Positions 17,536-27,002 are shown, counted from the first letter of the stretch. The stretch is 64,000 bases of DNA from Actinokineospora auranticolor (GCF_002934265.1 NZ_PTIX01000016.1:1-64000), one strand, 5' to 3'. The notes: a model not told the origin generated them from the letters alone. Numbers and translations are program-made.

Positions 17536-19803
17536 TCAGCTCGCGGTCGTGGCGAACCGCTCCCACACCCTGTGCAGGGTGAGCAGTTGCGTGACCTGGG
17601 TGAACACCTCGGCCGGGTCGTCCCCGACGACCACTCCCGGTGCGGTGGGTGCGATACCCGCTTCGGCCAGTGCGGCCTCCCCGCCCCAGGTACCGATCGC
17701 TTTGCCGTGTCGGTACGCCTCCTGCAACATCAGGACTACGCGTGGATCGACGGTGGCCGCGGGCACGCCCGCCTTGGCGTCGAGGACGGGCAGCGCGTCG
17801 GGTGCGGGGGGCGGCGCGGCGGCGAGCAGGATCGCGTCGAACTCGACGGAGCGGGTGGTGAGGAACGTCCGCTGCGCGATCAAGCCGTCGGCCAGTTCAC
17901 CGCCGCGAGCGGCGATGACCAGCGGTGTCATGTCCGCGCTGGTGATGTCCTGGCGGAGGGTGTGCAGGGCGTTGAGGCTGTCCGGGTCGTCGGCGTCGAC
18001 GACGATGCCGACGACCCTGCCGTCGGTCGGCCACGCCTTGCCGACCTGCGACAGGGCGGGACTGGGGATCACCTCCGGCGCGGGCGCGGCCTGCTCGGGG
18101 ACGGGGAGCCCGAGGCCCGCTGCGACCTGGGCGCACAGTTCGGTGTCCACAGCGGCCAGTACCCGGAGCTGCCGTTCCTTGATGGCCCGCTCGTAGCACT
18201 TGCCCAGCTCGAAGGTGAAGGCGCGGATGACGTGGTCGCGCTCCACCGCGGTCAGGCTGAGGTAGAACAGGCGTGCCTGGCTGAAGTGGTCGGCGAAGGA
18301 CGCCGGTGACCGGCGCTGTTTGACCGACGCCGCCACGGTCGCGGCGACCTCGGCGAACGCGCCGGAGTCGGCACCCGCGTGGAACGGGCAGCCGCCGTCG
18401 AGGCTGTTGGGCTTGTACGGGGCCACGCCGCTGTGCACGGCGTGCTGGTGGAAGCCGTCGCGGAGCATGTCGTTGACGGGCGCGTGCGGGCGGTTGATCG
18501 GGATCTGGTTGAAGTTCGGCCCACCCAGCCGGGAGAGCTGGGTGTCGACGTAGGAGAACAGCCGCGCGTGCAGCAGGGGGTCGTCGGTGACGTCGATGCC
18601 CGGCGGAAGGTGCCCGACGTGGAAGGCGACCTGTTCGGTCTCGGCGAAGTAGTTGGTGGTGTTGCGGTTGAGCGTGAGCAGCCCGATCGGCTGTACCGGG
18701 GCCAACTCCTCCGGCACGATCTTGGTCGGGTCGAGCAGGTCGATGCCCTCGAAGGTCTGCTCCGGAGTGTCGGGCAATACCTGGATGCCCAGCTCCCACT
18801 GGGGGAACGCGCCCGCCTCGATGGCGTCGAACAGGTCGCGCCGGTGGAAATCCGGGTCCACACCGGAGATGAGCTGCGCCTCCTCCCAGAGCAGGGAGTG
18901 CACGCCGAGTTTGGGCTTCCAGTGGAACTTCGCCAGCGCGGTCTCGCCGTCGGCGTTGACCAGGCGGAAGGTGTGGACGCCGAAGCCCTCCATCATCCGG
19001 TACGAGCGCGGGACCGCGCGATCGGACATCTGCCACAGCACGTGGTGGGTGGCCTCGGTGTGCAGGGACACGAAGTCCCAGAACGTGTCGTGCGCGCTCT
19101 GCGCCTGCGGGATCTCCCGGTCCGGGTGCGGCTTCGCGGCGTGGATGATGTCGGGGAACTTGATGCCGTCCTGGATGAAGAACACCGGTATGTTGTTGCC
19201 CACCAGGTCGAAGTTGCCCTCCGAGGTGTAGAACTTCGTAGCGAACCCCCGGGTGTCACGCACGGTGTCGGCGGACCCGCGCGAACCCACGACGGTGGAG
19301 AACCGCACGAAAACCGGCGTGCTGACCCCCTCCGCGAGGAAAGCCGCCTTGCACACCCCCTGCGCGTTGCCGTAGCCGACGAACACCCCGTGCACTCCGG
19401 CGCCGCGCGCGTGTACCACCCGCTCGGGGATGCGCTCGTGGTCGAAGTGGGTGATCTTCTCGCGCAGGTGGTGGTCCTGCAGCAAGGTCGGCCCGCGCTC
19501 ACCGGCCTTGAGCGAGTGGTCGGTGTCGTGCAGGCGCACACCGGTGGACGTCGTCAGGTACTCGCCGTGCTGCTCGCGCGCTCGCGGCTCGGCACCGGTC
19601 TCGGCACCGGTAGCCGTGCGCGTCTCCGGCGAGGACTGGTCCGCCTTGCGCGGCAACGGCCCCTGGGGCTCGGTGGGCGGATCGATAGCGGGCGGCTTGC
19701 TCCCGGGTGCGCCGGGAACGGGTGGGGTGACCAGGTCGGCGACCTTCTCCACGGCCTTCTCCACCGCGTCCTTCACGACCTTGGCGGGGTTGAACGAATC
19801 CAC
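17536..19803 (-). CDS. katE: Large-subunit (HPII-type) catalase
   Basis: A 755-residue heme catalase that converts 2 H2O2 to water and O2 in the cytoplasm. The N-terminal extension (1-60) is Pro/Ala rich. The core carries the distal His in RVVHARGAGVHGVF, the distal Asn in [14 protein letters not shown] and the proximal Tyr in ARLFSYVDTQLSRLGGPN. A C-terminal flavodoxin/DJ-1-like domain (about 600-755; GRVVGIVVDADD) is diagnostic of large catalases. GTG 19803 follows an AGGAGG Shine-Dalgarno at good spacing, the same arrangement as in the dead copy at 13375. Overall length matches HPII. Stands alone on the minus strand. Confidence 0.95.
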   Translation of the reverse strand: MDSFNPAKVVKDAVEKAVEKVADLVTPPVPGAPGSKPPAIDPPTEPQGPLPRKADQSSPETRTATGAETGAEPRAREQHGEYLTTSTGVRLHDTDHSLKAGERGPTLLQDHHLREKITHFDHERIPERVVHARGAGVHGVFVGYGNAQGVCKAAFLAEGVSTPVFVRFSTVVGSRGSADTVRDTRGFATKFYTSEGNFDLVGNNIPVFFIQDGIKFPDIIHAAKPHPDREIPQAQSAHDTFWDFVSLHTEATHHVLWQMSDRAVPRSYRMMEGFGVHTFRLVNADGETALAKFHWKPKLGVHSLLWEEAQLISGVDPDFHRRDLFDAIEAGAFPQWELGIQVLPDTPEQTFEGIDLLDPTKIVPEELAPVQPIGLLTLNRNTTNYFAETEQVAFHVGHLPPGIDVTDDPLLHARLFSYVDTQLSRLGGPNFNQIPINRPHAPVNDMLRDGFHQHAVHSGVAPYKPNSLDGGCPFHAGADSGAFAEVAATVAASVKQRRSPASFADHFSQARLFYLSLTAVERDHVIRAFTFELGKCYERAIKERQLRVLAAVDTELCAQVAAGLGLPVPEQAAPAPEVIPSPALSQVGKAWPTDGRVVGIVVDADDPDSLNALHTLRQDITSADMTPLVIAARGGELADGLIAQRTFLTTRSVEFDAILLAAAPPPAPDALPVLDAKAGVPAATVDPRVVLMLQEAYRHGKAIGTWGGEAALAEAGIAPTAPGVVVGDDPAEVFTQVTQLLTLHRVWERFATTAS

Positions 19804-20000
19804 GTGGCCTCCTAGTCGGCAGTCGCCGCCCGACTACCCGGGGCAGGCCCGACCTACACGTGGCCGCCGCGGTGGGGTGGAAACTGATTCGGCTCGACCG
19901 CGCCGTCGACGTCACAGCGGGCTCACGGCGGTTCTCCCGTCCCCGCGTCCGGCGGCCGGACACGGAGGCCACGGGCATCCGGGTCGAGGAGGATGACGGC

Positions 20001-20530
20001 TTAGCGCGCGAGGTGCCACGTTGAGTTGCGAACACGGCCCGCCTCTCCACGCCGCAGCCAGTCGACCAACGCGTCCGATACCACCAGGCGATCCGTGGCC
20101 GGGGGAACCGGGAGGGGGCGGACGAACAGGTCTACCCTGCGCCCGGTGTAGCTGCGCTCCCAGCGTTCCCACCGCGCGCGGGTGGCCGCGGACGTGGCTC
20201 CGGACAGGTCGTAGCGCTGCCGCCCCAACTCCGACGGCCCGAAGTCGACGCGCCGTTGCCTCTGGTAGGCGGGCCACGGCGTGTCGGGCAGCTGCGCGTA
20301 GAACGACCACACGTCGAGGTCCTTCACCCCGGTACGGCCGTCGAGGTAGTGCGACGCCGCCCCTGCGCGAGGGTCACCGCCACGCGGCGGTCCAGGTACT
20401 CGGGGCGCCGCGCGGCGAACACGGCGTGGTCAGCCTCGGCGATGGCGTACAGCCTGGCCAGGTGCCCCTCGGCCAGCGGCGCGCAGGAGCGCTCACTGAA
20501 CCCCGGTTCGCCCAGCTTCCCCTCCGCCAT
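20001..20530 (-). pseudogene. Hypothetical (nucleotidyltransferase-like) protein with one frameshift
   Basis: The N-terminal part from ATG 20530 reads HLARLYAIAEADHAVFAAR and RPEYLDRRVAVTLAQG. Near 20360 a one-base loss is needed to continue as ASHYLDGRTGVKDLDVWSF and YAQLPDTPWPAYQRQRRVD, ending at 20001. The 'YLDGRTGVKDLDVW' pattern is common in an uncharacterised actinobacterial family with nucleotidyltransferase-like texture (recalled). Apart from the single indel the gene looks intact, so a recent mutation or an assembly error are both possible. Confidence 0.6.
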
Positions 20531-20670
20531 CGTGATCAACCCGCCGCCGCGGTCGAGGTCACCGCCGGGTGCGTGGCCGAGCCGCCTCGGCCGTGCCTCA
20601 TCGCCGCGGTCCGGGTTCGGCGTTGCCCGCGTCGGCTACGCGTGAGGTCGAACGAGGAGCGGCGGCCACC

Positions 20671-20841
20671 ATGTTGACACGCCAGGATTCCTTGATCCCC
20701 CGGTTGTCGAAAGGCATCGGCTTGCCGGGAAACACACCGGACATCCTGGGGCTCGCCATACGGGTCACCGCCGACGAGCCATGGGACCTACCGCTGTCCA
20801 GAGGACGACAAGACCAGCAGCGCTGCGGAGTCCCTCTGTGA
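20671..20841 (+). pseudogene. Small N-terminal-type fragment (LSKGIGLPGNTPDILGLAIR)
   Basis: About 56 residues from ATG 20671, behind an AACGAGGAGCGG segment. The core LSKGIGLPGNTPDILGLAIR resembles an uncharacterised actinobacterial family, sometimes annotated as phosphodiesterase, with LSRG.GLP....D.LG.A.R. After PWDLPLS the similarity stops and the frame ends. Either a small remnant or a chance survivor; function unknown. Confidence 0.35.
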
Positions 20842-20852
20842 ACGCGGGGTGG

Positions 20853-21132
20853 AAACAGTGGCGTGACGGTGACCGCGTTGATGCCGGGGCCGACCGACAC
20901 GGAGTTCTTCGGCCGGGCGGACATGAGCGACACCAAACTCGGTACGGGCCCCAAGGACAGCGCTGAGGAGGTAGCCCGAGAGGCGTTCGACGCGCTGATG
21001 GCGGGCAAGGACCACGTGGTCGCGGGTTCGGTCAAGAACACCGTGCAGTCGGTCGCCGGGCATGTGGTGCCAGACCGTGTTCTCGCCGCGCGGCACCGCA
21101 AGATGTCGGAGCCGGGCACCGATGCGGACTGA
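20853..21132 (+). pseudogene. C-terminal fragment of a short-chain dehydrogenase
   Basis: VTVTALMPGPTDTEFFGRA, then KLGTGPKDSAEEVAREAFD and a tail ending VVPDRVLAARHRKM. This matches the last third of the intact SDR at 9064 (VTVTSLMPGPTDTAFF ... VLPDRVLVAAHKL) position by position. The Rossmann motif and catalytic Tyr/Lys are absent. A middle piece of a similar SDR (GGEFARHSAVDDQLAVVDLN) lies downstream at about 21690, in the wrong order, so the locus was rearranged. Confidence 0.75.
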
Positions 21133-21470
21133 CACGCGGGTCATCCGGGTGGCGTCCGTCCCCTCCGGACACGTGTACGTCCGCCATATCGGCGACCCGT
21201 TGGGACGGGACGGGGCCATCCGCCTCGACGACCCGCGCCGGTGCCACGCACCGAGCGGTTCACAGCAGTGGTGGCCACCGGTCATGCTGGACCCGCGCTG
21301 GGTGCACGACCACCACGACGAGTTCGATGTCTTCCACATCCACTTCGGATTCGATGCCCAAGAACCGGGAAAACTGGGCGAACTGTTCGCTGGGTCACGC
21401 CGATACGGGAAACCGCTGGCGCACACTGTGCACGATCTCCGCAACCCGCACCACGGGGATACGCGTGCCC
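21122..21470 (+). pseudogene. N-terminal fragment of a GT4 glycosyltransferase
   Basis: From ATG 21122 the frame reads VIRVASVPSGHVYVRHIGD, WVHDHHDEFDVFHIHFGFD and KPLAHTVHDLRNPHH. This is the N-terminal acceptor domain of a GT4 enzyme, including the D.FH.HFG strand. It stops resembling the family at about 21470, where a GyrI-like fragment begins in another frame. The catalytic donor half is missing here. Confidence 0.6.
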
Positions 21471-21670
21471 CGCGGAACTGGCCGTCACCACCCACGTCGG
21501 CGAGCACGGCGGCATCGAGGCCACCTACGGCGCACTCGGGACCTGGGTGGTGCAGAACGCGATGTCGGTGGCCGGACCGGTGCGGGAGGTCTACGTCGTC
21601 GGTCCTCGTGACACACGCGATCCCGCCGCGTGGCGCACCGAGATCGGCTGGCCGGACTTCGGGCGGGGCA
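21466..21670 (+). pseudogene. C-terminal fragment of a GyrI-like effector-binding domain
   Basis: The frame reads AELAVTTHVGEHGGIEATYG, ALGTWVVQNAMSVAGPVRE and VYVVGPRDTRDPAAWRTEI. Glycine spacing and the terminal 'DP..WRTE..WP' are typical of GyrI-like small-molecule-binding domains in MerR/AraC regulators. No DNA-binding domain precedes it; it follows directly on a glycosyltransferase fragment. Part of a patchwork of gene pieces. Confidence 0.55.
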
Positions 21671-21679
21671 CCACCCCGT

Positions 21680-21790
21680 GCGAGATCGTTGTGCGCAGGG
21701 GTGGCGCGGGTGGCGAGTTCGCCCGCCACTCGGCCGTGGACGATCAGCTCGCTGTGGTGGACCTGAACATCCGTTTGCAGGCGGGCGTTC
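21680..21790 (+). pseudogene. Middle fragment of a short-chain dehydrogenase
   Basis: The segment GGAGGEFARHSAVDDQLAVV then DLNIR corresponds to the region just after the NAG motif of the SDR at 9064 (GVGGEFTEESTVDEQLAVVD, LNVR). Only about 35 residues are preserved. With the C-terminal piece at 20853 it shows that one SDR gene was cut and its parts reordered. Confidence 0.5.
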
Positions 21791-21841
21791 GGGTGTCGGT
21801 GGTGGTGGGAGGACCTGGCAAGACGACCCGGAGGATCACCG

Positions 21842-22460
21842 ATGCCAGTTCCCCAGGGCCCCACCGACCTGCCGAAGCGGTCCTGGTGGGCGGTACTGCG
21901 CGCCACGGTCAAGGAGTCCCAGCGCGACGACCTGCTGGACTGGGCCGCCGCGCTGACCTGCTACGCGGTGTTGTCGTTGTTCCCCGCGATCCCCGTGCTC
22001 ACCTCGGTCCTGGCCATGCTCTGAACCGTCCGCCACCAGCGCCCTGATCGACAACGTGCGACTGCTCGCTCCGGGCGAGGCCGCCGACATCATCGTCAAA
22101 CGCGATCACCGGGCTGCAAAAGACCAGCAGCACCGCGGGCATCCTGGCGGTTGTCGGCATCGCCGGGGCGTTGCGGTCGGCCAGCGGCTACATCGGCGCG
22201 GTCGCCCAGCGGGTGGGCGCGCTCGTGGGGATCGGCGACGCCGGCTTGCGGATCTGGGACATCGCGAAGTGGCCCGTGATCGCCCTGCTCGTCGGGCTCG
22301 CGTACGCCATCCTCTGCTAGGCCGCGCCCAACGTCCGCCAACCGCGGTTCCGCTGGCTAAGCCCTGGCGGCCTGCTCGCCGTCTTCCTGTGGGTCCTCGC
22401 CTCGGCGGCGTTCGGCGTTTACGTGGCCAACTTCGTCTCCTACAACAAGACCTATGGCTC
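21842..22460 (+). pseudogene. YihY/BrkB-family membrane protein, decayed
   Basis: The N-terminal piece starts at ATG 21842: WDAA-like DLLDWAAALTCYAVLSLFP, then PAIPVLTSVLAML and a TGA at about 22022. Other frames continue with SALIDNVRLLAPGEAADI, GILAVVGIAGALRSASGYI and WPVIALLVGLAYAILC (then TAG). A last helix, FLWVLASAAFGVYVANFVS, ends near YNKTYGSLG. Each part matches the YihY/BrkB (UPF0761) integral membrane family in order. At least two frameshifts and one stop are present, and the C-terminal tail is missing. Confidence 0.75.
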
Positions 22461-22975
22461 CCTCGGCGTCGACCATCCGGAGACTCAGCTCCGCCGCTCT
22501 TACCGGGAGAAATACCAGTACATCGTCTCCCAGGGAGGGAAGTCTGCGGGCAACGCCCGCCACGCGCAGCCGGTGCGCACCGCGTACGGGATGGGGTCGC
22601 AAGGGCACCGAAGCCGCCCCCGGAACCACCGTCGCTCTCGACTTTCCCTCAGGACACCGCCTTACCGGGCAGGACGGTGAAATCCGCCCGGCAGCGGACC
22701 CTGTTCGACGGGCCGGTGCGGGGGCGAGGTGCTTGGGTGGGGGAATGGGTGACGACGTGGAGGCCGTTGTGGAGCGCGCCGGCGACGGGATCGTCGTGGT
22801 GTGCGCGCCGGGTGAGTTCTTGCTGCTGGAGCCATGAGGCGGTCGGCTGTGAAGAGTCCCCGAGAAATGTCACATCCGGTGCGTCTTCGACAACCCGCCG
22901 CGACTGGCTATGGTGAAGGCACGTTCGGGCGGTTGAGCAGCCAGCGGCCACGATGACGCCGCTGGGAGGCTTGGC
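22461..22975 (+). other. Gene-poor stretch before the STAS gene
   Basis: After the YihY remnant I see no coherent gene. Short open frames have no recognisable motifs; one reads DGIVVVCAPGEFLLLEP near 22800. The last 60 bp carry the Shine-Dalgarno GGGAGG for the STAS gene. Confidence 0.4.
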
Positions 22976-23323
22976 ATGACCAACCCGCTGACCATCACCA
23001 CCGGCTTCGGCGTCCACGGGGACCTGATCCAGGCCGAGGGCGAGATCGACCTCGCGACCGCGGGCGAACTCCGCGACGCCCTCGATGCCGTGTTCGCCAC
23101 CGACCACAGTTCCGCGACGGTGGTCGTCGACCTCACGGGGGTGACGTTCATGGACTCGGCCGGGTTGTCGGTGCTGCTGCGCGCCGCCAAGCGCGCCAAG
23201 GCCACCGGACGGCAGCTCACCGTGGCCGCGATCCCGGCAGGCCCGGTGCGACGCGTGCTCGACCTCAGCGGGCTCGGCACGATCTTCCCCGTCGTCGACG
23301 AACCAGGAACCGCACCGCTCTGA
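22976..23323 (+). CDS. STAS-domain anti-sigma factor antagonist
   Basis: A 115-residue single STAS domain. The key phosphorylatable Ser lies in VTFMDSAGLSVLLRAAKRA, preceded by the VVVDLTG strand. Such RsbV/SpoIIAA-like proteins bind and neutralise anti-sigma kinases when unphosphorylated and are reset by SpoIIE-type phosphatases. A dead GAF-SpoIIE phosphatase lies at 4654, but no intact kinase or phosphatase partner is nearby. ATG 22976 has GGGAGG 8 nt upstream. Intact and probably functional. Confidence 0.88.
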   Translation: MTNPLTITTGFGVHGDLIQAEGEIDLATAGELRDALDAVFATDHSSATVVVDLTGVTFMDSAGLSVLLRAAKRAKATGRQLTVAAIPAGPVRRVLDLSGLGTIFPVVDEPGTAPL

Positions 23324-24025
23324 GGCGGTCGGGCCCGCCCCCGCGTCCTCGCGCAGCTACGGTCGGTGATCGCCGAAGCGCGCCGTCGGACTTCGACTGG
23401 CTGGTCATGGCCGCACCCGACCGCGGCTCGCGGCGCGGGGTGGGCGCCTTCGGGCATACCCGGCGGGGCCCGTGTTTTCGGGCGTGCCCGCGGGGTACCA
23501 GGTGGGTGCGTCGCGCGGGCCTGTCGGCGAACCCGCCGCGTGTGGAGGGACTGGCGGGGCAGGCGGTCGCCGCGGCTGTGGGTGGCCCGCCGGTTGCACG
23601 ACTACCGGCACCTGCGGTCGATCCGCGGGCCCGACGTTCGGCCGTGGGGCGCCCGTGGGCGGGAACTCGCTCGGGGCCCGGACGACGAACCACTGATCGA
23701 GGTCCTCCGGCCGATCGCGCGCATCCACCCGGCGGTGCTGGACGAGGTCGACGCGACCCTGGCGGTGCACGGTGGGCACTGGGGTCCACTGGACCGCACA
23801 ACCCCGGGGCCCTGCCGCGTTTGGACGGGAGGGCCGTGTGTTGCTGGACGCCGACACCGCTGCCGACGTGCTGAGCACGTGGTCCGGGCGACACCGGCCG
23901 CCGTGCCGGATGCCGATCACCGCCACCGACAGCGGACTGGCGTCGACGCCCGCACTGGGGCAACCGCCGAGGACGGAGCCCGGATAACCTCACCGGCAAC
24001 GACAGTGCGGGTGGAGGAACGGGTC
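23324..24025 (+). other. About 700 bp without a recognisable gene
   Basis: The open frame upstream of the nitrilase start extends leftward but has arginine-rich, non-protein-like composition. One short stretch, EPLIEVLRPIARIHPAVLD, looks protein-like but matches nothing I can name. Probably remnants. Confidence 0.4.
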
Positions 24026-24967
24026 GTGCGGGTTGCGGTGGTCCAGGCGGCGGCGCCGCTGTTCGAGCTGTCGACCGCGCTCGAGCGGTTCGAGATCCTG
24101 CTGCGCCAGGCCCGCGACGCCGGTGCCGATCTCGTGGTGTTCCCCGAGGCGTTCCTCGGCGGGTACCCCAAGGGCGCCTCGTTCGGCGCGACGGTCGGTG
24201 ATCGGACGGCGGACGGGCGCGCGCTGTTCGCGCGCTACCGCCGATCGGCCATCGAGATCCCCGGCGAGTCGCTCGACCGGGTACGCGCCGCGGTCGCCGC
24301 GGCGGGGTGCCTGGTCGTGGTGGGCGTGGTCGAACGGGCCGGACACACCCTCTACTGCTCGTCGCTGCTGTTCGACCCGGCGGGCGCCCTCATCGGGCAC
24401 CACCGCAAACTCATGCCCACCGGGGTCGAACGCCTGATCTGGGGTCAGGGCGACGGCTCCGACATCACCGTCGTACCCACCGACCTCGGCCGGATCGGGA
24501 TGGCCATCTGCTGGGAGAGCTACCTCCCGCTGTACCGGGCCGCCCTCTACCAGCGGGGAGTCGAGTTCTACTGCGCGCCCACCGTAGACGCCCGCGACGC
24601 CTGGACGGCGACCATGCGGCACATCGCCGTCGAGGGCCGCTGCTTCGTGCTCTCCGCCAACCAGTTCGCCACCCGCCGAGACTATCCCGAGGAATACCCG
24701 CTTCCCGAACCCGTCGCACGGGAGCAGGCCCTGATCAACGGCGGCAGCTGCGTGGTCGACCCGTTCGGCCACCTGCTGGCGGGTCCTGTGTTCGGCAGGG
24801 CGGACCTGCTGGTCACCGAGGTGGACCCCGACCAACTCGACGGCGCCTACCTCGACCTCGATGTGTCCGGCCACTACTCCCGCCCCGATCTGCTGCGCTT
24901 GGACCACACCCCCGGCCCACCCCGGGTCGCCGCGCCACCGGTCACCACCCGACAGGACCGGTGCTGA
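24026..24967 (+). CDS. Nitrilase / carbon-nitrogen hydrolase
   Basis: A 313-residue nitrilase-superfamily enzyme. The catalytic triad is visible: Glu in VVFPEAFLGGYPKG (about residue 46), Lys in GHHRKLMPTGVERLIW (about 129) and Cys in MAICWESYLPLYR (about 163). The GGYPKG signature and overall length match true nitrilases (R-CN to R-COOH + NH3) better than amidases. The natural substrate is unknown. GTG 24026 is preferred because GGAGGAAC lies just upstream; GTG 24011 is also in frame. It converges with the small membrane protein at 24991. Confidence 0.88.
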   Translation: MRVAVVQAAAPLFELSTALERFEILLRQARDAGADLVVFPEAFLGGYPKGASFGATVGDRTADGRALFARYRRSAIEIPGESLDRVRAAVAAAGCLVVVGVVERAGHTLYCSSLLFDPAGALIGHHRKLMPTGVERLIWGQGDGSDITVVPTDLGRIGMAICWESYLPLYRAALYQRGVEFYCAPTVDARDAWTATMRHIAVEGRCFVLSANQFATRRDYPEEYPLPEPVAREQALINGGSCVVDPFGHLLAGPVFGRADLLVTEVDPDQLDGAYLDLDVSGHYSRPDLLRLDHTPGPPRVAAPPVTTRQDRC

Positions 24968-24990
24968 CCCGGGTGCTCGTGGTCGGTCGG

Positions 24991-25413
24991 CTACCGGTGA
25001 CGGCGTTGTTCCGGAGCGGCGGTGGCGGAGGGGCGGGAGAGCCGGGCCGTCAGCAGCCACAGGGCCAGGACGACGAGGTCCACGACCAGGGTCGGCCAGC
25101 GGACGCCGAGCGGTTCGTCCTCGCCGACCGGCGAGAGCAGGCCAACCGCGTCGAAGGCGACCAAGCCGAGGAACGCCGGCGAGCCGAGCTGGGCGAGCAG
25201 CCTGCGGAAGCCCGGCCGCAACAGTGCGACCAGCGCGAGCGCGGCGAACACGAGGTGGATGACAGCTGTCAGCGGGTTGCCGAACAAGCCGACCCCGCCG
25301 TGGTCGGTGGACCCGGGCATGGTCGACCCGCCGGTGGTGAACGTGACGATGGCGGTGGCCGTGAGCACCACCACCAGCGCGGCGCACAGGGCGACAGCCA
25401 GCCGGAACGACAC
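24991..25413 (-). CDS. Small four-helix membrane protein
   Basis: A 140-residue integral membrane protein with four hydrophobic segments: FRLAVALCAALVVVLTATA, AVIHLVFAALALVALL, FLGLVAFDAVGLLS and LVVDLVVLALWLL. The C-terminus is short and basic. I recognise no named family, although it resembles DUF4383-type proteins in size and layout. GTG 25413 follows AAGGAGG at ideal spacing. It lies divergent from hsp20 copy 2; the 220-bp gap holds that promoter. Confidence 0.65.
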   Translation of the reverse strand: MSFRLAVALCAALVVVLTATAIVTFTTGGSTMPGSTDHGGVGLFGNPLTAVIHLVFAALALVALLRPGFRRLLAQLGSPAFLGLVAFDAVGLLSPVGEDEPLGVRWPTLVVDLVVLALWLLTARLSRPSATAAPEQRRHR

Positions 25414-25539
25414 GGGGCCTCCTTGATCAGCTGGTTGCGGTCGGGTCCCCCATCGGCCACCGCTCAAACTCACCGCCGTACGGGCAGTGCTGTGCGACCG
25501 CCGCGGCGCCGGCAGCGCGCTGGCGCGGTCGTCTTAACT

Positions 25540-25592
25540 GTCATCCTTTCGGTGACATGGCTCTTGTCATCGTTTGGACGACGTGCTAGAAC
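25540..25592 (+). promoter_or_regulatory. hsp20 copy 2 promoter with GTCATC-N5-GGTGAC operator
   Basis: Inverted repeat GTCATC-N5-GGTGAC (25540-25556), 7 nt, -35 TTGTCA (25564-25569), 17 nt, -10 TAGAAC (25587-25592). Every spacing equals that at hsp20 copy 1, and the region around -35 and -10 is nearly identical. One arm has a mismatch relative to a perfect repeat. Control by the regulator at 12642 is likely but inferred. Confidence 0.7.
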
Positions 25593-25636
25593 TGAGGTGC
25601 GCGTTGGCAAGAGCGACACGAGAGGAAGGACAAGCC

Positions 25637-26077
25637 ATGTTGATGCGCACCGACCCCTTCCGGCAGTTTGAGCAGCTCGCCCACCAGGTCTTCAACGGCG
25701 TCGCCGGGACCTGGTCGCGTCCCACGGCGATCCCGATCGACGCCTACCGCGCTGCGGACGAGTTCGTGGTCGCCTTCGACCTGCCCGGCGTCGAACCCGA
25801 CGCGATCGAGCTGCACATCGAGCGAAACGTGCTCACGGTCAGGGCGGAGCGCAGGCCCGCCGCGGGCACCGAGTCGGTGGAGATGCAGGTGTCCGAGCGG
25901 CCGCTGGGCGTGTTCTCCCGGCAGTTGTTCCTCGGTGACGCCCTGGCCACGGATCGGATCAGGGCCGCCTTCGACGCGGGCGTGCTGACGGTGCGGATCC
26001 CGATCGCCGAGCGGGCCAAGCCCAGCAAGATCACGATCGGCAGCGGGCAGGACGCCCCCAGGGAGCTCAAGACCTGA
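25637..26077 (+). CDS. Small heat-shock protein Hsp20 (copy 2)
   Basis: A 146-residue Hsp20 chaperone. It has the same start ([19 protein letters not shown]), an alpha-crystallin domain with DEFVVAFDLPGVEPDAIEL, and GVLTVRIPIAERAKPSKI near the end. It is the same length as copy 1 and close in sequence throughout, so the two are recent paralogues, including their promoters. The SD is AGAGGAAGGA before ATG 25637. It is followed 17 bp later by a small gene in the same direction, probably cotranscribed. No divergent regulator gene accompanies this copy. Confidence 0.92.
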   Translation: MLMRTDPFRQFEQLAHQVFNGVAGTWSRPTAIPIDAYRAADEFVVAFDLPGVEPDAIELHIERNVLTVRAERRPAAGTESVEMQVSERPLGVFSRQLFLGDALATDRIRAAFDAGVLTVRIPIAERAKPSKITIGSGQDAPRELKT

Positions 26078-26094
26078 TCCGGGAGGTGACCGTC

Positions 26095-26379
26095 ATGACG
26101 TCTATGACGACACCCACCCGCGACGAGTTCCTCGCCCTGCTGTGCGAGGACGACGACTGGGTCCGCGCCGAGTTCGACGCGATCATCGAGGCGAGCTGGG
26201 GTCGCCCAAGTCGGCCGCGCCCCGACTCGCCCACCCCGCCAGGACCACCCGTGGCCCGGTACGGGGAGCGGACGGGGCCACGGCGTTGCGACGCCGGTTC
26301 GGTGTGGTGTCGGGAGCGCTCGCCTCCGCGGCACAGTCGCCACACACGATGGGACAGGAAGGACGGTGTTGCCCAGTAG
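26095..26379 (+). CDS. Small protein downstream of hsp20
   Basis: A 94-residue protein from ATG 26095 with GGGAGGTGA upstream. The N-terminal half (TRDEFLALLCEDDDWVRAE, FDAIIEASWG) is acidic, helical and protein-like. The C-terminal half is Pro/Arg rich and may be out of its original frame. I recall similar small proteins beside actinobacterial hsp18 genes, but no function is known. Position suggests cotranscription with hsp20. Confidence 0.5.
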   Translation: MTSMTTPTRDEFLALLCEDDDWVRAEFDAIIEASWGRPSRPRPDSPTPPGPPVARYGERTGPRRCDAGSVWCRERSPPRHSRHTRWDRKDGVAQ

Positions 26380-26527
26380 CAGAAGACGACAACGCGATGG
26401 ACTACCTGTCAGGCCGCTCGCCGCTTCGAGCACACCACTGCGCGGGTTCCCCCTCCGGCCCGCACCGCCGTTACGGCACCGTCGCCATACGACACGGCGA
26501 ACCGCACTGACTGCAAGTCCACTGTAG

Positions 26528-26556
26528 ATGGTGGCCCCGGTCCGCCGGGGCCACCA
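26528..26556 (+). terminator. Hairpin terminator downstream of the hsp20 operon
   Basis: A 12-bp perfect stem (TGGTGGCCCCGG and its complement) with a TCCG loop at 26529-26556. There is no T-run. It ends the hsp20/small-gene unit about 150 bp after the last stop. Confidence 0.65.
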
Positions 26557-26559
26557 CCA

Positions 26560-27002
26560 TGACCCAACCGGAGCGCGAGCAGGCCCTTCCCGTCACCACA
26601 CCGGCAGCCGCGGCGAACGCCGCCGCACCGCACGGGTTCGCGGTATCCGCAACCAGCCGGGCCGGGGCCACGTCCAGGCGCGCGTTCGACCCGGATCGGC
26701 TCGCGCGCATGAGCGGTGGTGAAAGGGAATCAACATCGCCCCAGGGCTACGCGACCGGTCGTGCGCGACCACCAGTACTGGTCGCAGCACCCCGACCGCC
26801 CGTTCCAACCCCGCAGGCGGAGCGTGCCGTACCAGGTGGGTTCCGGACTGCGCGAACGCGACAACCACCCTGTAACGTCCGCGCCGCCGGTTTCCACGTC
26901 AAAGGCCACCACCCACCCCGTGCACACCGCTGCGCCCGCCGTCGCCGCCGCCCGGGCCACGTGGGAGACGTCGGCCCCGACGACGCGGCGCCTCAGCCCT
27001 GG
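26560..27002. other. About 440 bp without a recognisable gene
   Basis: Frames are open on both strands because of high GC, but none shows motifs, a ribosome binding site or normal amino-acid composition. Probably eroded sequence. Confidence 0.4.
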
